Positions 10,632 to 21,527 of a stretch of 64,000 nucleotides of DNA are shown one piece after another. The notes beneath the pieces are model-generated. The model saw only the letters and a program-made list of their open reading frames with translations. It was not told where the DNA came from and did not search any database. Both the position numbers and the translations under genes were made by a program. Position 1 is the stretch's first letter, and every line of letters starts with the position of its first letter. Source of the DNA: Lotus japonicus (lineage: Eukaryota; Streptophyta; Magnoliopsida; Fabales; Fabaceae); the NCBI RefSeq assembly GCF_012489685.1, contig NC_080043.1:50421127-50485126 (forward strand), read 5' to 3'.

Positions 10632-13492
10632 CATTTGCCAAGAAAAGAGATGTTGAGAGTGCATTGTTAGCAAGGGAGAACTTGCTTGTACTCATGTACA
10701 AAGATGTTTATTTCACTAACAATCTCAACTCTTCTTTGCCTAGTGCTGTTAATTCATTGTTGCAGGAGTTTGCTGAAATTTTTCCAGAAGATGTACCACA
10801 AGGATTGCCTCCTTTAAGAGGTATTGAGCATCAAATTGACTTTATTCCTGGTTCCTCACTTCCAAACAGGCCAGCTTATAGGACGAGTCCCGAGGAAGCA
10901 AAGGAAATTCAAAAGCAAGTGGATGAGTTGTTGCAAAAGGGCTTTGTGAGGGAGAGCCTCAGTCCTTGTTCTGTTCCCGTGATCTTAGTTCCGAAGAAAG
11001 ATGGAACATGGCGCATGTGTGTTGATTGCCGAGCCATAAACAAAATCACTGTAAAGTATAGATATCCTATCCCTAGATTAGATGATATGCTTGATGAATT
11101 GCATGGTTCTTGTGTGTTTTCTAAAATTGATTTGAAAAGTGGATACCATCAAATTCGCATGAAGGAAGGTGATGAATGGAAAACTGCTTTTAAAACCAAA
11201 TATGGTTTATATGAGTGGTTAGTGATGCCATTTGGCTTAACTAATGCACCCAGCACATTCATGAGATTAATGAACCATGTTTTGCGTTCTTTCATTGGGA
11301 AATTTGTTGTAGTCTACTTTGATGACATTTTAATTTACAGCAAATCCCTAGATGAACATGTTGAACATTTACATGCTGTGTTTGGTGTTTTAAAAGAGAA
11401 CAAGTTGTATGCCAACCTTCAAAAGTGTTCTTTTGGCATGGAATCTGTTGTATTTTTGGGTTTTGTTGTAAGTTCTAAAGGAGTTTCTGTTGATGAAGAG
11501 AAGGTCAAGGCAATTAGAGAATGGCCTACACCTAAGAATGCTAATGAGGTAAGAAGTTTTCATGGTTTAGCAAGTTTTTATCGAAGGTTTGTGAGGAACT
11601 TTAGTTCCATTGCTGCACCTTTGAATGAACTTGTTAAAAAGAATGTGACTTTCAAGTGGGATGATGTGCATGAATATGCTTTTAATTCTTTGAAAGATAA
11701 GCTGACCAATGCACCTTTGCTTTGTTTGCCTAATTTTGATAAAGCTTTTGAAATTGAATGTGATGCTTCTGGTGTTGGAATAGGTGCTGTTTTGATGCAG
11801 GATTCCAAACCGATTGCATATTTTAGTGAGAAGCTTAGTGGAGCAGCGTTGAATTATCCCACATATGACAAGGAGCTTTATGCATTGGTAAGAACTTTGC
11901 AAAATTGGCAGCATTATTTGTGGCCAAGAGAGTTTGTCATCCATTCTGACCATCAAAGCTTGAAGTTCCTAAGTTCTCAAGGAAAGCTTCAAAAAAGACA
12001 TGCCAAGTGGTTGGAGTTCATTGAGATGTTTCCTTACGTGATCAAGTACAAGAATGGTAAGGAAAACATTGTGGCTGATGCCTTGTCTAGAAGGTATGCA
12101 TTGCTTACTTCATTGCAAACAAAACTACTTGGGTTTGAGCATATCAAGGACTTGTATGCCAATGACTTTGATTTTGGACAGGTATGGGATTCTTGTTCTA
12201 AGCATGCTTTTGGGGACTATTATAAACATGAAGGTTTCTTGTTTAGGAAAGATAAATTGTGTGTTCCTGTTTGTTCTTTGCGTGAAATGCTTGTTAGGGA
12301 AACTCATGGTGGTGGATTAATGGGACATTTTGGGGTTCAAAAGACTTTAGAAATTTTGAAAGAGCATTTTTTTTGGCCTAAAATGAAACATGATGTGCAA
12401 TCTGTTTGTGAAAAATGCATAACATGTTTTCCTAAATCACAGGGTGGGAAGGACAGCATATTTGTGGTTGTTGATAGGTTTAGCAAAATGGCACATTTCA
12501 TTGCATGCTCCAAAACAAATGATGCCACACATATTGCTGATTTGTTCTTTAAAGAGGTTGTGCGTTTGCATGGATTACCAAGAACAATAGTAAGTGACAG
12601 AGATGTGAAATTCTTAAGTCACTTTTGGAGAACTTTATGGAGTAAGTTAGGAACTAAGCTTCTGTTTTCTACAACTGCACATCCACAAACGGATGGGCAA
12701 ACTGAGGTTGTGAATAGAACACTTACTACCTTGCTGCGTGCAATCATTCAAAAGAATTTAAAACAGTGGGAAAAATGTTTGCCACATGTTGAGTTTGCAT
12801 ATAATAGAGCTGTGCATTCTACTACTTCTTACTCTCCGTTTGAAGTTGTGTATGGCTTTAACCCTTTGACTCCATTGGATATCTTACCTTTACCTACTAA
12901 TGAATTTGCTAATTTTGATGGAAACAAAAAGGCAGATTTTGTTAGGGAGTTGCATGCCAAGGTTAGAGCAAACATTGAGAAAAGGAATGAGCAGTATGCA
13001 AAGCAAGCTAATAAGGGGCGTATTCGCATTACTTTTGAACCCGGAGATTGGGTTTGGGTTCATATGCGGAAAGAAAGATTTCCAACTCAAAGAAAATCCA
13101 AATTGCACCCAAGGGGAGATGGACCTTTCCAAGTATTAGAAAAGATCAATGACAACGCCTACAAGCTGGATTTGCCAAATGAATATGGAACTATAAGTTC
13201 TACTTTTAATGTGGCTGATCTATCTTTGTTTGATGTAGGTGATGGGTTTGATTCGAGGACGAATCCTTTCGAAGAGGGAGGGAATGATGAGGATCGGTCC
13301 AGCCCAGACAAAGACCCTTTGCAGGAAATAGGAGGTCCAATGACAAGGTCCAAGACCAAAAGAATGAAGCAAGCTTTGCAAGGACTGATTTTGGAGCTCA
13401 AGGGAAAAGAAGATCAGAATAAATTAGAAGCAACTCCAAAGTGGGTCAATTTCCTTGAACACAAGAATGATGATGACTTGGACCCAACTTGA
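10632..13492 (+). pseudogene. Element A pol: RT, RNase H, integrase with a catalytic deletion
   Basis: Continues the A gag frame ([14 protein letters not shown]) to a stop at 13490-13492, inside the 3' LTR. RT has VVYFDD at about 11318-11333; RNase H has ECDAS at about 11758. The integrase zinc finger reads H...H...CEKCITC, but the segment between it and [12 protein letters not shown] is missing: B has about 37 extra residues there, including the SMDF block with the first catalytic Asp. The second Asp (SDRD) and the Glu (QTEVVNR) remain. The deletion is in frame and no stop is created. The tail matches PMTRSKTKR with an acidic end. The integrase should be inactive, although LTR identity implies recent insertion: either mobilised in trans or deleted afterwards. 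Confidence 0.9.
13271..13284 (+). other. Polypurine tract of element A
   Basis: GAAGAGGGAGGGAA immediately before the 3' LTR, inside the coding frame; nearly the same as the B tract. Confidence 0.8.
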
Positions 13493-14068
13493 AGGCATAA
13501 TTTCCAAGAACCCAATCTGCATGTTCAAGATGCACTCATGGACATTAATATTTAGTAAATAAGTCCATTTTAGTTATTTTCTTGAATTTTCGTATTTAAT
13601 ATAGGGGTGAATTTTCTGATGACATTTTGTATTCCCCCTAGTTGGTTTTTAATGTCTTTTATGAGCCTTTGACTCATCTTTAGGAACAGTGGGTTTTTAC
13701 TCAAGTTTCCAATGCTAGTGGAGCTATAAATCTCTAGTGGAGTCTATTAAATGTTAGTGGGAGCATTATTACTTATTGGAAAGAGTAGCATCCCACTTAG
13801 CCTATAAATAGGGACTCAATGTATGGAACAAAGCAGTTTTTGAATCTGAATGATATTGAGTTTTCTCATATTGTGAGAGCTTCCCATTTGTTCTTGGGTT
13901 AAGAACTAAACTTGATAACTTTGGTTCTACCGGCAGGTCGCGGTTAGGGTCAAGTTCCCTTTTTATCTTTGATAACTTTGGTTCTACCGGCAGGTCGCGG
14001 TTAGGGTCAAGTTCCTATCTTTTGTCCCCGGTTTTCAAGACGATCCTTTGTGTTCCCAAATCATATCA
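13285..14068 (+). repeat. Element A 3' LTR
   Basis: 784 bp, the same as the 5' LTR by eye. It carries the last ~69 codons of the polyprotein, the TATA box at 13803-13810 and the 46-bp direct repeat (from about 13913). Confidence 0.95.
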
Positions 14069-14073
14069 AAGAC

Positions 14074-15138
14074 AAAGACTGGATTCTGGCAATGGAAGAA
14101 GAATTGAATCAATTCTCCAAGAATGATGTTTGGAACCTTGTTAAGAAACCTCAAGGCGCTCACATCATTGGAACCAAATGGGTTTTCAGAAACAAGCTGA
14201 ATGAAAAAGGAGATGTAGTCAGAAAAAAAGCAAGGCTAGTTGCTCAAGGCTACATTCAGCAAGAAGGAATAGATTATACTGAAACATTTGCCCCAGTAGC
14301 AAGATTGGAAGCTATCAGACTGTTGATCTCATTCTCAGTGAATCACAACATAATTCTTCATCAGATGGATGTTAAGAGTGCCTTCCTGAATGGATACATC
14401 TCAGAGGAAGTGTATGTGCACAACCCTCCTGGTTTTGAAGATGAGAAGAACCCTGGCCATGTTTTCAAATTGAAGAAATCTCTCTATGGTCTGAAGCAAG
14501 CTCCCAGAGCATGGTATGAGAGACTAAGATCATTCCTTCTGGAAAATGAGTTTGTAAGGGGTAAAGTAGATACAACTCTCTTTTGCAAAACTTACAAAGA
14601 TGATATCTTAATTGTGCAAATTTATGTTGATGATATTATATTTGGATCTGCTAATCCATTTCTTTGCAAGGAATTTTCTGAGATGATGCAGGCTGAATTT
14701 GAAATGAGTATGATGAGAGAACTCAAGTACTTTCTGGGAATACAAGTTGATCAAAAACCAGAAGCTACTTATATCCACCAGAGCAAGTACACAAAGGAAC
14801 TTCTGAAGAAGTTCAGTATGACAGAATTAACAATTGCTAAGACTCCTATGCATCCTACATGCATTCTAGAGGATTATCAAATCCTTGAGAGCAACATCCC
14901 AATTTATTGTGATAATACTGCTGCAATCTCACTCAGTAAGAATCCAATCTTACACTCAAGGGTAAAACACATTGAGGTAAAGTATCACTTTATTAGAGAT
15001 TATGTTCAGAAGGGCATACTTCTTCTGAAGTTTGTTGATACTGACCATCAATGGGCAGATATCTTTACAAAGCCCTTAGTAGAGGATAGATTTAATTTTA
15101 TACTGAAAAATCTGAATATGGACTTTTGTCCAGTATGA
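14074..15138 (+). pseudogene. copia1 pol, part 2: RT and an internally deleted RNase H
   Basis: Continues part 1 in frame ([14 protein letters not shown]). The RT is complete: [38 protein letters not shown] and the catalytic YVDDIIFG at about 14622-14645. After TPMHPTCILE near 14870 it jumps straight to DYQILESN. copia2 continues there with GMIGSLLYLTASRPD, YCDADYAGD and LSTTEAEYISAAIC, so at least 0.4 kb including most of the RNase H catalytic core is missing, without loss of frame. The C-terminal NPILHSRVKHIE and VDTDHQWADIFTKPL blocks remain and the frame stops at 15136-15138. Catalytically dead for RNase H. Confidence 0.92.
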
Positions 15139-15561
15139 AGATGGATCAGAACCTCTGACTATGATGCTTCCTCATCAGAAGATGTCTAGTTCAGAAGGTA
15201 ATTTAGTCAGAAGCTGAGTACCCATTGGTGCTTACTCTGAGACAAGACAGTAAACGTGTGTCAGTTCATTCTGATGCCTCGTTCCTTGTACCCTTCGGAT
15301 AATCTGTTGTAATGAGTGTAGATGTGCTTATTCTGCACCGTGTGTTTTGTGTATTAACTGTTCATAATGATGTCTTTAATTTTCAACTGTTGATTTTACT
15401 TTTGTTTTACAATCAACAACGGTTACTTTCTAAAACCACTACGCACACACGTTCTCCATCACTTGTGTTATTTGCTTATCTCTCCTGTTTGCAAAAACCC
15501 TTATCTCCAATTCTCTCTCTCTCGTTCATCCCTCTTCTACCCAAACCTCCAACCTTCAACA
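15139..15561 (+). other. copia1 spacer between pol and the env-position ORF
   Basis: 423 bp with no gene. The last ~130 bp are pyrimidine-rich (CTCTCTCTCTCTCG at about 15514-15527, then CAACCTTCAACAATGG). That looks like a plant 5' leader or a splice-acceptor tract in front of the next ORF. Confidence 0.55.
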
Positions 15562-15597
15562 ATGGTGAGATCTGAAAGAGCTGATTTCGGTGAAAGG
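15562..15597 (+). pseudogene. copia1 env-position ORF, first 12 codons
   Basis: ATG at 15562 in the context AACAATGGTG after a pyrimidine-rich leader, giving MVRSERADFGER. Element C interrupts here. Removing C and one AAAGG copy joins this in frame to 19439 (TCT GAT TTC), so this is the true N-terminus of the ORF that continues there. Confidence 0.7.
15593..15597. repeat. Target-site duplication of element C (AAAGG)
   Basis: AAAGG at 15593-15597 is repeated perfectly at 19434-19438. Confidence 0.95.
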
Positions 15598-16583
15598 TGT
15601 AAGACCCTAACCTTGCTTATGTATTGCTTAAGTGATTTATCGAATAAAAGTGAAATTCCTAGTGAAGTTTGATTTAATTGCTAAACTGTCTGTGACCTTG
15701 TGTGAATTTTTGAGAGGTCTTAAAGACCTAATCTTAAAAACATTCCTTCATGAGAGTTGTAGCTCTCTGAGTTAGCTAAATTCTCTCGTTGGTTTCAGGT
15801 CATTCCGACCTCTGTAGCCCGAGATAGCCTTGTTTTCTTGACGGAAGGTCAGGCTGTATTGTACTAGCAATTTTGTTAGACGAAAGTTCTTAAGTCCGAA
15901 TTTATTTCTTTAAAAATCAAGAGAAGGAGTTTGCCTTGATTTATTTGAGCCTCTTAATCAATAGTTAGGAGAGTATTTAGTTGGATTTGGGCCAAGTTAT
16001 GAAGGGAGAAGAGAAAAGGAAAACCTAGCCCATGATGCATGCTAGTCGAATTCCATGAGGAAGGAAGGAAGGAAGACTTGTTTGACTTGGTTGTGCTGAA
16101 TTGGTTGACTAATTAGCATGAGTTTAGAGAAAATAATTGGGGTTTAAGGCTCATGATCAAAGGCTGATCAGTTTTGAGACAAGGATTAATAGGAAATTAA
16201 GTGCCATTAATGCCTTGTTCCCATTCAAAAATTGTGAATTGTGTATGCCCTTGCTTGTGCATGTTTTGGCCGTGTATTGAGGGGCAAAAGGGGGATCTTT
16301 GCTTCAGTTTTGAGAGACCTAATAAGGCTGATTGGAAACCTAACCACACACTCTTGTTTTGCCCACACAATTCAGAAGTGAAAAAGAAAGAAAAGAAGAG
16401 AGAAAGGGTGAGAAAGAGTGGCGGCTAGAGAGGAAGAAAGGAGAAGAGCAAAGAGTGAAAGCAAGTGTGATCAAGAGGGAGAGGAGGAGACCAGACCAGG
16501 GTTGAAGGTGCAGCAGAGAGTATCCCTTTCCATTCATCTTTTCCAGAACCAAACCTTCATCCTTCTCAAACCCAACATCCAAG

Positions 16584-18598
16584 GTAACCAGCCCGCTAGT
16601 ACAGATATGGCAGAAAGAAATAATAGAAAAAGAGCTCCACTATAAAGATCTCCATTAGTACGTAAACCAATAGTATACCACCACTGATAAACACCAGAAT
16701 AGGCTATATTTTTGGATTTTTCAAAACTCCATGGACATGCAGAAGAGAAATGCTATTCCCATTCGGACCAAGACATAACTTTACTTGTTCAAATAACAAT
16801 TAAGGTAAAGCAGAGTCAGGAACAACGAATCCCTTTATGATAAACAGATTCATTTTGCAAGTTCGTTATTACGGGTAGTTTCCTACAAAGGATCGGACTA
16901 ATGACGTATACAATACTTGAATTCTCGATATAGATGCTACATAATTGGTTCTTATCCTTCAGAGGTAAGGGGTGGATCTAGTGGGTAGAGTCTAGGTTGT
17001 ATATGATGATGGATTCCTTAGTTAGCATGTCTATAATCTGATCTTAGTTTGGTGTATGATGTATGTTGGGATGAGGGTAGAATGCATGTTTAAGAGTTTG
17101 AAATTTGCAGCCTCAAATTTGATACAAGTTGATACCATGCTACTTGCCATAGTTGCCAATTTGGACTAGTTTTGCCATGTTGATGTTTAGAACGATTTCT
17201 GTACTGAATTTGCATGCTTAGGGCTGAGAATGATGATTCTTAGGTTGATGTTTTGCTTCTGTTGAATGGCCTAGAGGATGGCCAACAAATTTTTCAAGAA
17301 AGGGAGCAAAACCCTAGAGCCATGGAGCTCTCGGCCATGCCCAATTTGTGGGTTTTTGGTGGATTTTCCTTGGCTCTTTGGAGCCAATGTTTGCTGCTGA
17401 TTGCTACTGAAAATTTTATAAATTTGTGATGCTTAAATGATGCCATGATTCAGTATGTTGCTGTTTAGAGAATAACCCAAAAACCTATGCATGAAATCAA
17501 TGAAATTATGCCAAATTTGACTAGGTTTTCATATGATTATATCATGAAATTGGAACATGATCAGTTCTGGAATTTTTACCATATTTGTGAAGCTTGTGTG
17601 ATGCCATGATCAGTAGGTTAATGTTAGCCAAATGACCCTAGGTTTTATGTATGAAAACCATGATTTTATGCTAGATTTGTCTAGATTATCACATGATTTT
17701 AACAAGTAATTTGTAACATGATCTTTGCTGGATTTTTGGAGAGTATATGCTTATGTTTGTTGGCTGGACATTGACTTGTGAATTTGAGATGGAAGGAAGG
17801 AAGTGTTTTAGAAAACCTTGGACCCTTTGGGGTTCGGCTAAGCCACTTTTGTGGCTGTTGGCAAGTTTTCTTCTTTCCGACTCATGCACAAGTTTATGTG
17901 ATAGCTTGATTGGTGGAGTTGCCATGATCTAAGTATTGATATGCATGAGAACATGTCTAAGTGCCTTGGTATGACTTATATGTTTCCTATCTTGATTATT
18001 GCCAAAAGGTCGCTCATCTAGCTGTAATTCCTTTTGGTGCTGTGATTTTTACTATCATTTAAGTTGTATAAGTTTTGTGAAAATGTTAAGACTCTAGGTT
18101 GACTCAATAGAGCCTTTAACAAAGAGAAATGAGAACTTAATCGCTTGCAAGTAAAATGTGAATAATTGGACATAGGTCTAGTGAAGACTATGGGTCATGA
18201 GAACGATGGTATCGTTAGAGACAAACGGTTACTTGCACGCGAGGGTGTTTTGTGAGTTGTACGGTGTGTCCCCACGTGATTGGTTGACTGCGGTCACCTT
18301 GTGATTCTGTGGACGGACGGTGTGTCCCCCCACATGAATGAGGGTTGTACGGTGTGTCCCCTCCGAGAATTGTTCATCTGCGGATGATCGTGATTATGGC
18401 CATTGGTGATGAGGTGGTTGTGTGAATGGTGAGGTCGCTAGCCTAACTGAACTTAGGTGACTGACTGAGATATAATATAAAGTTTACGCTTCTTATACCT
18501 TGTTACTTATGAGTATTACCTGGATATGTGAATGTTATATGAGAACATGAGATCTGACCCTGTTGTTTGTTTATGTGTTATTCTGGGGGGGGGGGCAG
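16584..18598 (+). other. Predicted LTR-internal intron of element C
   Basis: Donor AAG|GTAACC at 16581-16589 and acceptor GGGGCAG| at 18592-18598, directly before the ATG of the C LTR ORF. Called because D has the same arrangement. No transcript evidence. Confidence 0.4.
18261..18361 (+). repeat. Three spaced copies of ACGGTGTGTCCCC in LTR C
   Basis: Copies at 18261-18273, 18317-18329 and 18349-18361. The first runs into a G-box CACGTG (18273-18278). D has the corresponding block GGTTAGGTCTCCACGTGA. Confidence 0.75.
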
Positions 18599-19102
18599 AT
18601 GATGAAGACCAAGAGTACAGTGGTCTCGTGGACGATAGACTTACCTGACCAGCATAAGGACAACGCCTGGCAGTCCGACTCTGCCAAGGCACGTCGCATC
18701 TACGTCGGCAGCGCTACGATCACGGGACGTGACCGGCATGGGAACGTCGTCGAGACTCAGAGCATGGAGTGGGGCAAGGTCAAGATGCCCTTTGTACCTT
18801 GTCGCTTCTTACATCCAGGAGACGAGGGTTCGTGCTCGAACTCTCCACAGAGGATTGCAGGAGGGGAGGTTTCTTCACGGGTGCTCGGGGCACCAGATTG
18901 GTGGGCACGCCTTGGCGACTTTCCAGCTCCGCCTCTCGAGTCCCTTCCAGTTCCTGCTGAGCCTATGGATGTCTTTGCTCCACGGTATGTTGCAGCAGCT
19001 GATGCACCTAGGGATGTCGAGACGGAGGGGCGTGGAGATGCACCGGAGGTCAGGGCTCCTTTGAAGAAGCGCCAGAGACAGTGCGGTTGGCTCGACGAGT
19101 GA
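18599..19102 (+). CDS. LTR-encoded protein of element C (signature W-x2-D-x7-Y-x-G-x6-R-D)
   Basis: 167 codons plus stop, starting MMKTKST right after a G run and CAG. No known family recognised. It shares with the D LTR ORF two Trp 13 residues apart (W11, W24) and D27, Y35, G37, R44, D45 and G48, all at identical spacing; RRIYVG and GRDRHGNVVE align with RRVYVG and GRDIHGRVVE. The C-terminus ends in a basic patch (KKRQRQ) and CGWLDE, matching KKRQCGW in D. No signal peptide or membrane segment. Base composition is GC-richer than the surrounding AT-rich LTR, as coding sequence would be. It is the only intact copy of the three here. Function unknown. Confidence 0.65.
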   Translation: MMKTKSTVVSWTIDLPDQHKDNAWQSDSAKARRIYVGSATITGRDRHGNVVETQSMEWGKVKMPFVPCRFLHPGDEGSCSNSPQRIAGGEVSSRVLGAPDWWARLGDFPAPPLESLPVPAEPMDVFAPRYVAAADAPRDVETEGRGDAPEVRAPLKKRQRQCGWLDE

Positions 19103-19438
19103 CTGATATTACCATGCTGGGGGTTGAGTGTTCGTGGTGTTGATCTATCTTTATCAATTTTGTTTTTCCGGTTTTTGATGTATCGTTGACATAAGGCTTT
19201 AGCCCAAGGATTCATTTATGTATTTGATTATGGTTCCTTTTATTTACGAGTTATTTTATTCAGTAATTCATGTCTTATTTATTCCGCAGATTTATATCGT
19301 AAAGTTTTCAAGAGTTTCGTAATAATTGAACTTTTGTCACTAAGTCAAGATTAATAATTGAACGACGAAAATTCTTTACCAAAATGGTGATGTTTGGTTT
19401 ACTGTGTGACACTCGAGAAATCGGGGCGTTACAAAAGG

Positions 19439-21527
19439 TCTGATTTCGCCGATGGAAGAGTGTTTTCAAGAATGGTTGTGGGTCTTCCAACAGGGCAAGT
19501 AGGTCCTGTTCTGCGTCCTAGATCGACAGAGGGTGCTCAAGCACAAATCCAAGACGCTGAGGATGTTGTTCCTTTGTCCCAAAAAAGCTGTGCAGTTACA
19601 TGCGTCTTCCCTCCAGAAGAACTTTAAGTTCTTGCTGAATGGCGTTTCGATCTAGACAACATTGCTACTAATGGGGTCGATCTTCGTCCTGAAGTACAGG
19701 CTCAAGGCTGGGAAGGATACTTCAACAGATTACATGGTCCAATCTATGATAAATTGGTGAAGGAATTCTGGAAACATGTTGATTGCAACGAGTTTCAGGT
19801 TGTGTCTTTTGTTCTGGGAAAACGGATCATCATCTCAGAGAAGTCTTTTGCAAGACTTCTGGGTGCAGGTACAAGTCGTGGCTACAGATTTCAGTTGCAA
19901 GAGTCAAAAGTCAGAACAAGTACCAAGGAGAAGGTCAACAAGGCCTTATACTCTACATGGAGACCTAGCAAAACTGATTGCAAGACTGGCACAAGATCCT
20001 CCTGAACTGCATGAATCAAAGACCAAAGGGAAGCTCTCCAGATTACAGCAATTTCACTCAGAAGGTGATGCTTTTCTTCATCAAGGAGCACACCAAAGTC
20101 TGTCTGCCTTACTTTCTCTTCTCCTATCTGAAGGAGTGCATCAAAAAGTCAAGGTCTACTGCTTCACCAAAGTCTGCCATCAAGTACATACCTTTTGGCA
20201 GATTACTGTCTGACTTCTTCATTGAGAGCAAACTGATATCTGCTCTAACCAAAGCTGGATGCACAGAAGACCTAACAAAAATTGTTGGAGATGTCTTCAC
20301 TTCTACATCTTTGAAGAGAATGGGATTGGTTGAAATAAAAGTTGATGTTAACCCTGCTACTGCAAAGTCAAGAGGAAGAAGAATCCCTCTGAAGGACTAT
20401 CCTCTCTGGTCAAAGGCTGATGATCCAGAGGCTATCAGGATTTATCTTGATGATCTGAAGCAACAAGGCTTTGTGATTGACGTGGATGAATTCTTCAGAA
20501 ATCTTCAAGATCCTCCAGACTTTGAGTCTCCAAGGAAAAAGAAGACCAAGAGAAAGCAAGTGGATGAACCACCACCTCAGAAGATGGCAAAGAAGGTCAG
20601 AATTGTAACGCAAGTCATTCATCTAGAACCTGCAATCTCTACCAGAGTCACCAGATCTGCAGTCCGAGCTTCAAGTAAGTTCATTGCTCTTTCTGATGAT
20701 GATGATTTAAATCTGCTTGATGCAATTCCTGTTGTTTCCAACCCTGAACCCACACAAATTGATCAACCCACTTCACACAACTCCCCACCTAGGGCTTCAT
20801 TCTTTCAACCCTCCATTGAGGAAGAACCCCTCTGGAAAATGCTTCAAACCCCTAAGTCCACTACACCAACCTCACCCATAATCCTTCCATACACTCCACA
20901 AACCTCTGAACCACATGCTTTTGAGACACAAGCTCTAGAGATACCAACTGATGAAAAGTCTAACTCTGAGCCTCAACCCTCTGATCACTCAAATCAGGAA
21001 CCCTCTGATAGAGAGATTCTCTCTCCTGCTCCCTCAGTCTCTTTTCCTACAGATGTTCCATTCTCCTCTCCTTCCAATAAATCTGAAACTTCTCGCCAAT
21101 TCTTTCAACTCGCCAGAGAAAGAGTTTCAGAACTTCCTGAACATTTCTTAACTGTTCCTAGTCCAAACCGCTACTCTGGACCAAGGCCAGAACCTCTGGA
21201 AGCTCCTAATTTTCCAATCCATGCAGTCCCTTTGTCTTCAGTAGCACCACCCCGTCCTCTTTCTCCTCCACCTCAAAATGAATACTCTGTCTCTCACCAA
21301 TCTCCAAATCCTGAGACTGAAGTTTCTCATCCAAACCTTGAGACCAATAACTCTGAACCCCAAACTGTGCAAATTAGTTCTCCTCATGGTGTTTCTGAAG
21401 CTACAAGTAGCAATCATCCCTCTTCATCTGAAACCCATGTTTCCATTGTTCCCTATACCCAACTCAGACCAAACACCCTGCTGGATTGCATCAACTTATT
21501 TAATCATGAAGCATCTTTAAGGGTGCG
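19439..21527 (+). pseudogene. copia1 env-position ORF, main part (putative plant-transposon domain)
   Basis: Continues from 15562-15597. A stop (TAA at 19625-19627) and at least one frameshift near 19940-19980 break it; from about 19978 the frame is open to element D. The conserved-looking part is WHKILLNCMNQRPKGSSPDY, MLFFIKEHTKVCLPYFLFSYLKECI and SAIKYIPFGRLLSDFF, which resembles the 'putative plant transposon protein' proteins found in plant retroelements. Then come a Lys/Arg patch (RKKKTKRKQ, possible nuclear signal), the hydrophobic-acidic FIALSDDDD, and about 250 residues rich in Pro/Ser. No clear signal peptide or transmembrane helix, so 'envelope' describes position only. Confidence 0.75.
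21523..21527. repeat. Target-site duplication of element D (GTGCG / GTTCG)
   Basis: GTGCG at 21523-21527 against GTTCG at 31960-31964, one mismatch. Removing D restores the copia1 ORF frame (…SLRVR|NVQGR…). Confidence 0.85.

Larger units (their letters stand above)
651..14068 (+). mobile_element. Element A: CRM-like Ty3/gypsy retrotransposon, split by element B
   Basis: Complete insertion with two 784-bp LTRs that look identical by eye, a perfect TSD, tRNA-Met type PBS, leader, one long gag-pol frame and a polypurine tract. Without B it is about 6.6 kb. The polyprotein ends inside the 3' LTR, lacks a classical chromodomain and ends in a basic [13 protein letters not shown] tail, which fits the CRM (centromeric) chromovirus clade. 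LTR identity implies a recent insertion, yet its integrase carries an in-frame deletion (see the pol entry). Confidence 0.93.
15598..19433 (+). mobile_element. Element C: 3.8-kb solo LTR related to Tekay-type LTRs
   Basis: Bounded by TGTAAGACCC and GGGCGTTACA with a perfect 5-bp TSD and no internal gag-pol. It is therefore a solo LTR, left by recombination between the two LTRs of a full element. Beginning, end and several internal blocks (GAGAGTTGTAGC, AGGTCATTCCGACCT, GGTCGCTCATCTAGCTGTAATTCC, CATCTGCGGATGATCG, a G run before an ORF) match the D LTRs. The remainder is too diverged to be one family. Bases 16600-18200 hold no gene I can support. Confidence 0.9.
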
